A stretch of 43,881 bases of DNA. Source: Paenibacillus sp. Soil522 (GTDB lineage Bacteria; Bacillota; Bacilli; Paenibacillales; Paenibacillaceae). The notes beneath the pieces were generated by a model. That model did not search any database, was not told where the DNA came from, and saw only the letters and a program-made list of their open reading frames with translations. Of this stretch, positions 18,176-25,048 are shown piece after piece. How positions within the stretch are numbered: the first letter of the stretch is position 1; the number at the start of each line of letters is the position of its first letter. The position numbers were made by a program, and so were the translations under genes. The stretch lies in contig NZ_LMRV01000013.1 in the NCBI RefSeq assembly GCF_001428245.1, positions 10,584-54,464 of the forward strand, read 5' to 3'.

Positions 18176-18865
18176 TTACATATAGCCTTGTTCCTTCAAA
18201 CTAACAAATCTTCCGTCTCCGATAACCAAATGGTCAAGCACTTCTATTCCGACTAGCTTCCCGGCTTCCGCCAGACGCCCCGTTAACGCGATATCCTCCG
18301 GGCTAGGCGCGGGATCTCCGCTCGGGTGATTGTGAACACAGATGATGGATGCGCTGTTTCGCTGTATGGCTGCACGAAATACTTCGCGAGGGTGGACAAG
18401 CGACGCGTTTAGCGTGCCGACAGATAGAGTTTCGCGGGCAATAATATGATTCTTTGTGTTCAGAAATAAACAAACGAAATGCTCCTTCTTTAAATAACGG
18501 AGCTCCTCCATCACATAGTCCGCGGCATCCTGCGGCTTGCGAACGGTAACCGCATCGCTTATCCGGCTCCGCGTAATCCTTCTCCCCAGCTCAATACCCG
18601 CGCGAAGCTGAATAGCTTTGGCGGGGCCTATACCTCGAATGGCTGTCATTTCTTCCATGCTCATATCCATCAAATTACGCAAGCTGCCGCATTGCTTTAA
18701 TATTGTTCCTGCAAGATGTACGGCGGATTGCCGCTGCGTGCCTGTTCGCAGCAATATAGCAAGCAACTCGGCATGACTAAGTGCTTCGGCCCCATATTTC
18801 ATCATGCGCTCTCTTGGACGTTCTTCATGGGGGACATCACGCAAAACCATAGATTGCGGCTCCAT
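18176..18865 (-). CDS. radC: RadC family JAB-domain protein
   Basis: A 229-residue member of the RadC/YeaH-like JAB family. The N-terminal part has a helix-hairpin-helix region (MSMEEMTAIRGIGPAKAIQLRAGIELGRR). The C-terminal JAB metalloprotease-like domain carries the HNHPSGDPAPSPED motif with metal ligands His, His and Asp. Despite the name, a role in DNA repair is not established. The order maf-radC-mreB is as in B. subtilis. The start may be ATG 18865 or ATG 18850; the second has GGAG nine bases upstream. Confidence 0.94.
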   Translation of the reverse strand: MEPQSMVLRDVPHEERPRERMMKYGAEALSHAELLAILLRTGTQRQSAVHLAGTILKQCGSLRNLMDMSMEEMTAIRGIGPAKAIQLRAGIELGRRITRSRISDAVTVRKPQDAADYVMEELRYLKKEHFVCLFLNTKNHIIARETLSVGTLNASLVHPREVFRAAIQRNSASIICVHNHPSGDPAPSPEDIALTGRLAEAGKLVGIEVLDHLVIGDGRFVSLKEQGYM

Positions 18866-18959
18866 GTCCCAATCCCGCCTTTTTTAGAAAAATAGATTTC
18901 CGTCATATCCTGGCTAAGTCTTGAAAAATAAATCCGATCGCATTCATTCAAGCTCAGCT

Positions 18960-19589
18960 TTAAAAAACTGCAATGCCATAAGAGGCCAGCATGCTTGACA
19001 GCAGTGACAGCGGCAATCCCACGACATTAAAGTAACAGCCGTCGATTTGCTCCACAATCGTCGAGCCTAGGCCTTGAATTCCGTAAGAGCCTGCTTTGTC
19101 GCGCGGCTCGCCGGTAGCAACATACCTTGCGATTTGATCCTCGCTTAGTGACTTCATCATTACCTTAGTCATGCGATGGGCAGTCTTTGCTTCCCCATTT
19201 GACGTAAGCACGCATGCTATGCCTGTATACACCTCATGAGCACGCCCTTGAAGCCGCCCTAGCATAGCTTTAGCCTCATTATCGTCAGCCGGTTTACCGA
19301 GCACGTCGCCGTCCAGCACAACAATAGTGTCCGCACCGATGATTAAAGACGATGCAGACTCCTGCTTTTGCTGCAGCAGCTTTAATGCCGCATTAGCTTT
19401 GCGCAGGCTGAGCTGCTCCACGATTTGCACCGGTGACCAGCCTGCTTCAATCGTTTCATCCGTATCTGTAGACAAAATATAAACCGGCAAAGAAAGGTCC
19501 AGCGATGCGACCAGTTCTTTCCGGCGCGGTGACGAAGAGGCCAGTACTAGCTGGCTTATCGCTTCGTTGCGTGATGTTTTATATTCCAT
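18960..19589 (-). CDS. maf: Maf family nucleotide pyrophosphatase
   Basis: A 209-residue Maf/YhdE protein, a house-cleaning pyrophosphatase active on dTTP, UTP and modified pyrimidine nucleotides; in B. subtilis overproduction blocks septation. The signature LASSSPRRKELV is at the N-terminus, followed by GADTIVVLDGDVLGKP and a C-terminal DKAGSYGIQGLGSTIVEQIDGCYFNVVGLP. It lies between the DUF4321 gene and radC. Confidence 0.95.
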   Translation of the reverse strand: MEYKTSRNEAISQLVLASSSPRRKELVASLDLSLPVYILSTDTDETIEAGWSPVQIVEQLSLRKANAALKLLQQKQESASSLIIGADTIVVLDGDVLGKPADDNEAKAMLGRLQGRAHEVYTGIACVLTSNGEAKTAHRMTKVMMKSLSEDQIARYVATGEPRDKAGSYGIQGLGSTIVEQIDGCYFNVVGLPLSLLSSMLASYGIAVF

Positions 19590-19643
19590 AAAATTATGGC
19601 TTCGCTCCTTCTTGCTTGTTTCCGTTAGTCAATGACCGCCGCT

Positions 19644-19886
19644 CTACATTTTACGGTAAAGCCATATCGCGATTATAGCTCCAATCAAGCTGAACAAGCT
19701 GAACTGAAGATGAAGCGATAAGTTGAAGCTGAGCACATATAGATCAACGGCAGGAGACCATGATGCTTCGATCGGTTTCGTTAAAAAAGAGATGCCTGGA
19801 ACTGGAGCCAGCCATCGCGCTACTAGAGCGCCGGCTAATAAGCCAAGAATGATAAAAATGAGAAGAATCCAGCCGTTTTTCTTCAT
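19644..19886 (-). CDS. DUF4321 small membrane protein
   Basis: An 80-residue protein with two hydrophobic helices (about 6-26 and 57-76) separated by a loop containing PGISFLTKPIEASWSPAVDLYVLSFNLSL. It matches my memory of the DUF4321 family, which sits next to maf in Firmicutes. Function is unknown. It has its own promoter overlapping the spoIIB stop and leads into maf-radC-mre, so a cell envelope role is possible but unproven. Confidence 0.75.
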   Translation of the reverse strand: MKKNGWILLIFIILGLLAGALVARWLAPVPGISFLTKPIEASWSPAVDLYVLSFNLSLHLQFSLFSLIGAIIAIWLYRKM

Positions 19887-19924
19887 CTTTCAACGCCTCT
19901 CGCCATGAAATGACACCTAACACT

Positions 19925-19953
19925 ATTATACGCATGATATGATTCGTTTACAA
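19925..19953 (-). promoter_or_regulatory. Sigma-A-type promoter for DUF4321-maf-radC-mreBCD
   Basis: Minus-strand TTGTAA (19953-19948), exactly 17 bases, then TATAAT (19930-19925). The -35 box coincides with the last bases of spoIIB. It would give vegetative expression of the shape genes independent of the sporulation gene upstream. Confidence 0.75.
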
Positions 19954-21354
19954 TGCGCTTATGGTCTCAAACCATTCTTTTTGCGCAATGATAGCTTTCA
20001 TCAGCTGCGTTTGCGTCGACCATAAATGGGCGCGAGACGGTTTTTTATCATACTCAACCATTGATTTTGCTGCCGAATTGATCGCATGAATGACTTTTTC
20101 GAGATAGGCTTTGCCTTCCGTATCCATTATACCTATTCGCATCGTTGCTGCGTTTTCGGTCCATTTTTGATGCTCTGCCTGCCATGAGGCAGCAGCTGCT
20201 TCGCTAGTTGAAGATAATGCCGGCTGCTCCAGCTGAGCAATTGCCAATTCATCCAACATTTGGACAAGATCCTCCGTCTGCTCGAAGAAGGTTTGCGCTG
20301 CAGCTTGGTCGCCTTCAAACGGCATTTGGGCTGGAGTCAGTATGCTCACTTCCTTGATATAGAGATCTAAATCCGGCATCAGTTCGCGAATCGTCTGCGC
20401 TTTGCTGCGGTCGCCCGCCATTCCTGCATACACGCGATAATCGGCTGCACTAGGCATTGCGGCGCCAGCAAGTCCCTTCTCCTCCAGCTGTACAAGTGCG
20501 GTATCCCTGCCTTCCGTATTGCTGAAAACGCCGAATTGCAGCAAATAGTAAGACCGGTCCAGCCCTTTGAGGCTCACCATCGCGGAATTGGAATCAGGTT
20601 TTTTATCCGAATGATTATCTGATTCCGGCAATGTCCCATCACCGTTTTTACTTCCACTCACATTAGCGCCCGAGCTTGTTTCGCCGGTATTTATATTACC
20701 TGCCACGGACTCTGAATCTGGTTTTTCGCCTGACCCTCCAGGCCAAATGCTTGCTCCTGTAAATAAAGACAACAGCAAATAACCGAACAACGCTCCCGTA
20801 GCGAGCGCAGCCGCGACCGACAAGAACACATTAAACCATGATGGCGCCCCTTCTCTGCGCTTTATTCGCGAGTAGTGAAGCTTATTCCTGCTAGGTTCGT
20901 CAAAAACACGCTCATCCTTATCCGTCTGCAAAGGGTCCTGCACATCCTCCGCCTTAAAATAGCTATGTTCGCCAGCAGCGCGATTATCCTCAAGCTCGCT
21001 CGGAACCTCCATTAGAGCTGTTTTTGAGCTTTTCGTCTTATCTATTTGCTTGGTCGGAGCAGCCGAAACCGGTATTGTATCGGTATTTCTTATTAGCTGC
21101 TCCAGTGCGCCGATATCCTCCTGGAATGGACTGTTCCAAGGGCTGATTTCGCTGATCGAATGCTGCTCCGTAGACGGGTATAGCGGTATTACGTTCATTT
21201 TGGCCGGTTTATTAGCAATATTATTATTAGGAGCAGCATGGGTGACATCGTTACCGGCAGGAGACTCCTGCTGCTTGTCAGTGCTGCGGTTTTCTTCGTA
21301 CATAGATTTTCCGTTACGGTCAAAACGATAAGTAATACGGTTTTTGTTATTCAT
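19948..21354 (-). CDS. spoIIB: SpoIIB-like SPOR-domain membrane protein
   Basis: About 468 residues: a long polar cytoplasmic N-terminus (1-170), one transmembrane segment (FNVFLSVAAALATGALFGYL, about 174-199), a Ser/Gly/Asn/Asp linker and a SPOR domain (LDRSYYLLQFGVFSNTEGRDTAL onward, about 265-337), then an alpha-helical tail. SPOR domains bind denuded septal peptidoglycan. In B. subtilis spoIIB lies directly upstream of maf-radC-mreB and its product helps SpoIIDMP in septal wall thinning during engulfment. The order here agrees, but the protein is longer than B. subtilis SpoIIB (332) and orthology rests on position plus layout. ATG 21354 is chosen over GTG 21363 because GGAG is then eight bases upstream. 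Confidence 0.8.
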   Translation of the reverse strand: MNNKNRITYRFDRNGKSMYEENRSTDKQQESPAGNDVTHAAPNNNIANKPAKMNVIPLYPSTEQHSISEISPWNSPFQEDIGALEQLIRNTDTIPVSAAPTKQIDKTKSSKTALMEVPSELEDNRAAGEHSYFKAEDVQDPLQTDKDERVFDEPSRNKLHYSRIKRREGAPSWFNVFLSVAAALATGALFGYLLLSLFTGASIWPGGSGEKPDSESVAGNINTGETSSGANVSGSKNGDGTLPESDNHSDKKPDSNSAMVSLKGLDRSYYLLQFGVFSNTEGRDTALVQLEEKGLAGAAMPSAADYRVYAGMAGDRSKAQTIRELMPDLDLYIKEVSILTPAQMPFEGDQAAAQTFFEQTEDLVQMLDELAIAQLEQPALSSTSEAAAASWQAEHQKWTENAATMRIGIMDTEGKAYLEKVIHAINSAAKSMVEYDKKPSRAHLWSTQTQLMKAIIAQKEWFETISAL

Positions 21355-21363
21355 TTCATTCAC

Positions 21364-21750
21364 TCCTTGTCCCGTTCTTCTATTTTAATCTATGAGACTT
21401 TTAAGAGAATTAGACCGGGACCGACCCAAGCCCTTATGAGGAATGTCTACCTGGCCTTCAAAGGTTTTTTGAAAAGTTCAGATCATAATTCAAACCTGAA
21501 GAACGTTTTAAAAGCTTTTCGAACCTCCCAAACCCTCCCTTTACAAGGAGTTTTAAAGCTTTTCGAACCCTCCCAAACCCTCCCTTCCAAGGGAGGGCCC
21601 CAAGGGTTGCACCCTCTGGACACCCGCAATTGGACTAACGGAGGAGGCGGACAGGCGCTCGCTAGCTGCATCTGTGAAGAAGCGCTTCGTCCCTGCGGGA
21701 CACGCTGGAAGCTAAGGGAGACATCTTGGATGAAACCAATAAATAAAAAA
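21364..21750. other. Gene-free stretch with degenerate repeats
   Basis: No credible coding frame is seen between the spoIIB upstream region and the qorB terminator. It holds a duplicated 37-bp segment, a CCCTCCCTT/AAGGGAGGG hairpin and a GTCCC-TGC-GGGAC hairpin at about 21688-21700. Base composition and repetitiveness look unlike the flanking genes. I take it for a remnant repetitive element, not a gene. Confidence 0.5.
21505..21597. repeat. Direct duplication plus inverted repeat
   Basis: Two 37-bp copies at 21505-21541 and 21550-21586 (period 45) share gttttaaa...gcttttcgaacc...tcccaaaccctccctt with one single-base indel each. The second copy ends in a perfect 9-bp inverted repeat, ccctccctt (21578-21586) and aagggaggg (21589-21597). 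Confidence 0.8.
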
Positions 21751-21779
21751 CCGCCCTCTCATTACGAAAGGTCGGTTTT
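21741..21779 (-). terminator. Rho-independent terminator after qorB
   Basis: Imperfect hairpin with outer arms aaaaccg and cggtttt and inner ccct/aagg pairing, followed on the minus strand by a T-rich tract. It lies 14 bases downstream of the qorB stop. Confidence 0.75.
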
Positions 21780-21793
21780 CTAAGTCAATTTAA

Positions 21794-22666
21794 TTAATTA
21801 GCTTGAGAGATTTCGTTAACGATTTGAGCCAGTGCCTCCCTGATTGGTGTAACTGGACGACCGAGCAGCTTTTCTAAATCGTTGCTTTCGATCTCCAGTG
21901 CGCCTTCCCGGATGCCTTGCTGGATACCTACTAGGATAGGGATGATGAAGTCAGGTATACCCGCGCCTTTCATGATTTCCGCATACTTGGCATCATCGAC
22001 TTGCTGCACGGGTACTTCTTTGCCTAATACCGTTCCAATAACAGACACTAGTTCTTCTTGAGTCATCAGTTTTCCCGAAAGCTCGTAAATGGTATTATCG
22101 TGCCCATTTCCCGCCAATACCGCTGCAGCTGCCTCCGCGTAATCTTGTCGCGATGCCCAGCCTGCCTTGCCATCTCCAGCGGACGTCACCCACGGCGCTC
22201 CGGCCAACACACCTTGAATATTTCCAATCTCGTTCTCCAAGTACCAGTTGTTTCGCAAGAAAGAGTAGGGAATGCCCGTTTTGATGATGGCTTCCTCCGT
22301 GACACGGTGTACTAGAGCTAGGAACAACTTGCTTTCACTTGCATTTACTGCACTGGTATATGCAATAAATCCAACTTGCGCACGTTGTGCTGCTGCTACC
22401 GCATTTGTATGCTGCCGAATTCTTGTTTCGTTGTCCCCATCTGCAGATATGATTAGTAGCCGATCGGTACCTGCAAAGGCGTTATCCAATGTTTCCGGGC
22501 GGTCAAAATCTCCTTGCCGAACTTCTACTCCCCGATCCTGCAGTCCTTCCGCTTTTTCTGGATTGCGAACACTTACAGCCAGTTGACTCGCAGGTATAGA
22601 TTTCAATAACGTTTCTACAACTTTTATTCCCAATTTACCTGTTGCGCCTGTGACTAATATTTTCAT
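21794..22666 (-). CDS. qorB: QorB-like NAD(P)H:quinone oxidoreductase (NmrA-type SDR)
   Basis: A 290-residue atypical short-chain dehydrogenase. The nucleotide-binding motif TGATGKLG is at residues 6-13. The chain is similar throughout to E. coli QorB (YtfG): PASQL..VRNPEKA, FIAYTSAVNA, PYSFLRNNWYLEN, SAGDGKAGWASRQDYAEAAA and LLGRPVTPI. QorB reduces quinones with NADPH; other NmrA-like members are redox sensors. It is preceded by three copies of an 8-bp half-site that also covers the promoter of the adjacent Rrf2 gene, so it is the likely target of that regulator. Confidence 0.85.
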   Translation of the reverse strand: MKILVTGATGKLGIKVVETLLKSIPASQLAVSVRNPEKAEGLQDRGVEVRQGDFDRPETLDNAFAGTDRLLIISADGDNETRIRQHTNAVAAAQRAQVGFIAYTSAVNASESKLFLALVHRVTEEAIIKTGIPYSFLRNNWYLENEIGNIQGVLAGAPWVTSAGDGKAGWASRQDYAEAAAAVLAGNGHDNTIYELSGKLMTQEELVSVIGTVLGKEVPVQQVDDAKYAEIMKGAGIPDFIIPILVGIQQGIREGALEIESNDLEKLLGRPVTPIREALAQIVNEISQAN

Positions 22667-22692
22667 TTTTCTTTTCCCTCCAACAATTTTTT

Positions 22693-22730
22693 GTTGTAAT
22701 TCTAATTGTTACAACTTATCCAGTTACAAC
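22693..22730 (-). promoter_or_regulatory. Three operator half-sites upstream of qorB
   Basis: On the plus strand GTTGTAAT (22693-22700), GTTACAAC (22708-22715) and GTTACAAC (22723-22730) are each separated by exactly 7 bp. The first pair is inverted, the third is a direct copy of the second. The same 8-7-8 geometry occurs over the Rrf2 gene promoter. I could not settle which -35/-10 pair drives qorB. Confidence 0.65.
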
Positions 22731-22734
22731 TAAT

Positions 22735-22762
22735 GTATAAAATAAAAGCTCTTAAAAGAGCT
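22735..22762 (-). terminator. Terminator after the Rrf2 gene
   Basis: Arms agctctt (22747-22753) and aagagct (22756-22762) followed on the minus strand by TTTTATTTT. It ends the Rrf2 gene transcript and separates it from qorB. Confidence 0.7.
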
Positions 22763-22767
22763 CTCAT

Positions 22768-23190
22768 TTATTTGAATCTTGCCGTGAGTTGGCTCAAAGT
22801 CGTTTGTAACAACCTGTGTTCCATAGCGGATTGAGCCTCCTTCAATTCGGATTGGAGAACTGACTCAATGTTCCGCCCGACTAGGCATTTCACATTCGGA
22901 TCTTCGTGAACACGGAATAATTGGTTTTCTTCGATCAAATTTACAGCGCGATAAATATCAAGAAGCGTAATTTCCTCAGGTGCTTTGAGCAGAGAAGCGC
23001 CTCCTACCCCAGGACGTACTTCCACTAACCCTGCCTTTTTCAACATCCCAATAATTCTTCGGATTACCACAGGATTTGTATTTACGCTACCCGCAATGAA
23101 GTCCCCAGTCAATTCGTTTGAACTAACAGCAATCAGGGAGAGGATATGAACAGCCATAGAAAAGCGCGTGCTTATTTGCTTCAAGTTCAT
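22768..23190 (-). CDS. Rrf2 family transcriptional regulator (YwnA/HypR-like)
   Basis: About 140 residues with an N-terminal winged helix (STRFSMAVHILSLIAV...TGDFIAGSVNTNPVVIRRIIGMLKKAGLVEVRPGVGGASLL), typical of Rrf2. It has a single cysteine, Cys102, in CLVGRNIESVL, the position used in thiol sensing by some family members such as HypR; the iron-sulphur cysteine trio of IscR/NsrR is absent. A longer frame reaches ATG 23208, but that codon overlaps the -10 box, so the start is ATG 23190 behind GGTGG. It is probably a redox or electrophile-responsive repressor of itself and qorB; the ligand is not known. Confidence 0.88.
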   Translation of the reverse strand: MNLKQISTRFSMAVHILSLIAVSSNELTGDFIAGSVNTNPVVIRRIIGMLKKAGLVEVRPGVGGASLLKAPEEITLLDIYRAVNLIEENQLFRVHEDPNVKCLVGRNIESVLQSELKEAQSAMEHRLLQTTLSQLTARFK

Positions 23191-23197
23191 CACCACC

Positions 23198-23235
23198 GTT
23201 GTAACCATTATAGTTACTACTTAGCATTATGTCAA
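23198..23235 (-). promoter_or_regulatory. Consensus promoter with operator centred on the -10 box (Rrf2 gene)
   Basis: Minus-strand TTGACA (23235-23230), 17 bases, TATAAT (23212-23207): a perfect sigma-A promoter. The plus-strand palindrome GTTGTAAC (23198-23205), 7 bp, GTTACTAC (23213-23220) places the -10 hexamer exactly in the 7-bp centre. This is a classic autorepression layout and leaves a very short 5' UTR of about ten bases. Confidence 0.8.
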
Positions 23236-23257
23236 TATCCGTACCGTGTAATGAGTC

Positions 23258-23713
23258 TTATTTACTTAAACTTTGACTAGCACCAAGTCCGAGCCTTTTC
23301 AGAAGATCCGTTAGCTGTATTTTTTCCTCATTGCTTATATAAGACAAATTTTCGGAAATGACTTCAACGTGCTGAGGAAAGATTTCTTGAAAAAGACTCT
23401 GACCTTTATCAGTTAAAACGACATGTGAAGCTCGACGGTCTGTTGGACTTGGATTCCTCTTTACGAATTCATTTTTTTCAAGCTTATCCACAACGTAAGT
23501 GATGCTCCCGCTAGGAATAGACAATTTTTCACTTATTTTTTGGATGGTGTGGGGTCCCTTATTATAAAGAAGCTCCAGAATCATAAAATTCTCTGGACTA
23601 ATTCCGTGTCTTTCTATATCTTTTACGACATGATCAAAAATCGTTTTACTAGCCTTTAGCCAGACTCGGAAAAGCCGTAAATCAATCTGACTCTGTTCAT
23701 CCCCTTGATACAT
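23258..23713 (-). CDS. MarR family transcriptional regulator (possibly MhqR-like)
   Basis: A 151-residue MarR protein: winged helix at about 48-105 (FMILELLYNKGPHTIQKISEKLSIPSGSITYVVDKLEKNEFVKRNPSPTDRRASHVVLTDKG) between dimerisation helices. No cysteine is present, so any sensing is by ligand binding. It is the last gene of a doxX-pirin-marR unit. B. subtilis MhqR is a related MarR repressor that controls quinone-resistance genes including the DoxX protein MhqP. The similarity of neighbours suggests an MhqR-like role, but this is inference. Confidence 0.87.
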   Translation of the reverse strand: MYQGDEQSQIDLRLFRVWLKASKTIFDHVVKDIERHGISPENFMILELLYNKGPHTIQKISEKLSIPSGSITYVVDKLEKNEFVKRNPSPTDRRASHVVLTDKGQSLFQEIFPQHVEVISENLSYISNEEKIQLTDLLKRLGLGASQSLSK

Positions 23714-23741
23714 TCACCGAACCTCCTAAAAATTACAACAG

Positions 23742-24509
23742 TTATCTTCGTTTATTGTATAAAGGATAATCAACTTCGGCCGGAACTTCAATCAAAAAGA
23801 TTCTAAGGTCTTTATCTAAAGCTTGAATGGCTGCTTCTCCACCTTGTCCTGATTCAACGATAACAAAATCTTTATGTGTAAAACGAGTTGGTTGATTCTT
23901 GTCTAATGTTAATGCCCCATCGCCTCTGATGGCTAAACCAGCTAATGTCCGCTTTTGCGAAAGACTATGGGTATAAACCGATCCATTTGGAATAGTGATA
24001 TCCCACATCCCTGCATCTGTCACAATTTTCATTGGTGAATCGTTTCCTAGTATTGTCTTAATCGTCACACCTTGTTTATCAATTACGGAAAAATCCTCAG
24101 AATTGTATTGTGAATAAACTGGTGTACGTTTAACTGCCTGGCTTAAATGCGGTTCAAACCAGATTTGAAAAATTTCTGCTGGTTCTTTTAATGCTTCTGC
24201 ATGATACACACCTGAGCCTGTTTGCATGAGCTGGGTGCCTCCAGCAACTACAACACTTTCCGTACCGAGCGTATCACGATGATAAGCGTTACCCTTGATT
24301 ACATAAGTAATGATTTCAAAACCTTGATGTGGATGTAAGCCAATTTCCGCGGGTCCCTGAGAATGTCCCCAAGCCCAGTAAAATAATGGTCCTAACCGGT
24401 CTATTAATGAGCCTTCTCCAGAAAAACCAATCGGCTTTTGCTCTTGTATTTTACCGCCATCGAATTGCCCGACCGCTTGATCCTGCGGTTTAATAATTTT
24501 AACTTCCAT
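23742..24509 (-). CDS. Pirin family protein
   Basis: A 255-residue bicupin. The N-terminal cupin has the metal ligands His59 and His61 (LHPHQGFEIITYV), His103 and Glu105 (SGVYHAEA), and the surface GPLFYWAWGH is near it. Some bacterial pirins have quercetin 2,3-dioxygenase activity and others have regulatory roles; the substrate here cannot be read. It is between doxX (31 bp) and marR (28 bp), all co-directional. AAGGAGAG is a good SD. Confidence 0.92.
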   Translation of the reverse strand: MEVKIIKPQDQAVGQFDGGKIQEQKPIGFSGEGSLIDRLGPLFYWAWGHSQGPAEIGLHPHQGFEIITYVIKGNAYHRDTLGTESVVVAGGTQLMQTGSGVYHAEALKEPAEIFQIWFEPHLSQAVKRTPVYSQYNSEDFSVIDKQGVTIKTILGNDSPMKIVTDAGMWDITIPNGSVYTHSLSQKRTLAGLAIRGDGALTLDKNQPTRFTHKDFVIVESGQGGEAAIQALDKDLRIFLIEVPAEVDYPLYNKRR

Positions 24510-24540
24510 ATATATCTCTCCTTATATAGGTCAATTGGGT

Positions 24541-24897
24541 TTATCCATGCAAAGGTCCGAAGTTTATCAGTAACACTGCTAATCCTAAAATGAATAAAAT
24601 GATCGGCATCATCATTTTTCCTACAGTATCTTTTATTTTAATATGGGTAAGAATCGCACCGATCATCGTTATAACCATTAATAAACTACCCCAAAATGCC
24701 AATGTCCCATTCCAAATACCTGCAATAACCAAAACCCCTGAAATGACTTCTACCATTCCTGTGAATAATCTAAACCATCCGGGATACCCATAATGCTTAA
24801 ATCCTTCCACCATTTGTTTTGATCCGAACTTCATTAATCCAAACATTAAAAAACCTAAACCTAAAATAACTTGAAGAACGATTGATAAAATACTCAT
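24541..24897 (-). CDS. DoxX family membrane protein (MhqP-like)
   Basis: A 118-residue protein with four transmembrane helices (about 4-24, 43-63, 68-87, 94-113), matching the DoxX/DoxD family: ILGLGFLMFGLMKFGSKQMVEGF, YPGWFRLFTGMVEVISGVLVIAG. Members occur with quinone and thiol stress genes, and B. subtilis MhqP is one. Biochemical function is uncertain. It is the first gene of the doxX-pirin-marR unit, behind a promoter with an operator palindrome. Confidence 0.85.
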   Translation of the reverse strand: MSILSIVLQVILGLGFLMFGLMKFGSKQMVEGFKHYGYPGWFRLFTGMVEVISGVLVIAGIWNGTLAFWGSLLMVITMIGAILTHIKIKDTVGKMMMPIILFILGLAVLLINFGPLHG

Positions 24898-24967
24898 TAA
24901 CTTTCTCTCCTTATATCTTAAAATTATTTATCCTACAACTAGATATCCTAATTATAGGGCATATGTT

Positions 24968-24997
24968 TATCCTAGCACTAGGATATATTTGTGTCAA
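24968..24997 (-). promoter_or_regulatory. doxX-pirin-marR promoter with overlapping 18-bp palindrome
   Basis: Minus-strand TTGACA (24997-24992), 17 bases, TAGGAT (24974-24969) with TG one base upstream (extended -10). A perfect palindrome, TATCCTAG-N2-CTAGGATA (24968-24985), covers the -10 box and half the spacer. Its 18-bp length and TATC...GATA ends recall the MhqR operator of B. subtilis. A second, imperfect CCTA...TAGG dyad lies downstream at about 24947-24958. The operon encodes its own MarR protein, so autoregulation is likely. Confidence 0.78.
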
Positions 24998-24998
24998 C

Positions 24999-25044
24999 AA
25001 AAAAATGCCCGGGCGATTCCAAATAGGAACCACCCGGGCATTTT
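24999..25044 (-). terminator. Strong Rho-independent terminator after murC
   Basis: A perfect 12-bp stem, aaaatgcccggg (25002-25013) and cccgggcatttt (25033-25044), with a 19-base loop and a U run on the minus strand. The T run abuts the -35 box of the doxX promoter, so murC transcription ends exactly where the island begins. Confidence 0.88.
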
Positions 25045-25048
25045 GCGT

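Noticed and set aside
21238..21783. 181-codon plus-strand frame across the spoIIB start and the repeat patch
   Set aside because: It runs from antisense spoIIB through degenerate repeats into the qorB terminator; low complexity, no SD.
23191..23208. Upstream ATG 23208 as start of the Rrf2 gene
   Set aside because: This ATG is part of the TATAATG of the -10 box, so it would lie upstream of the transcription start; ATG 23190 is used instead.
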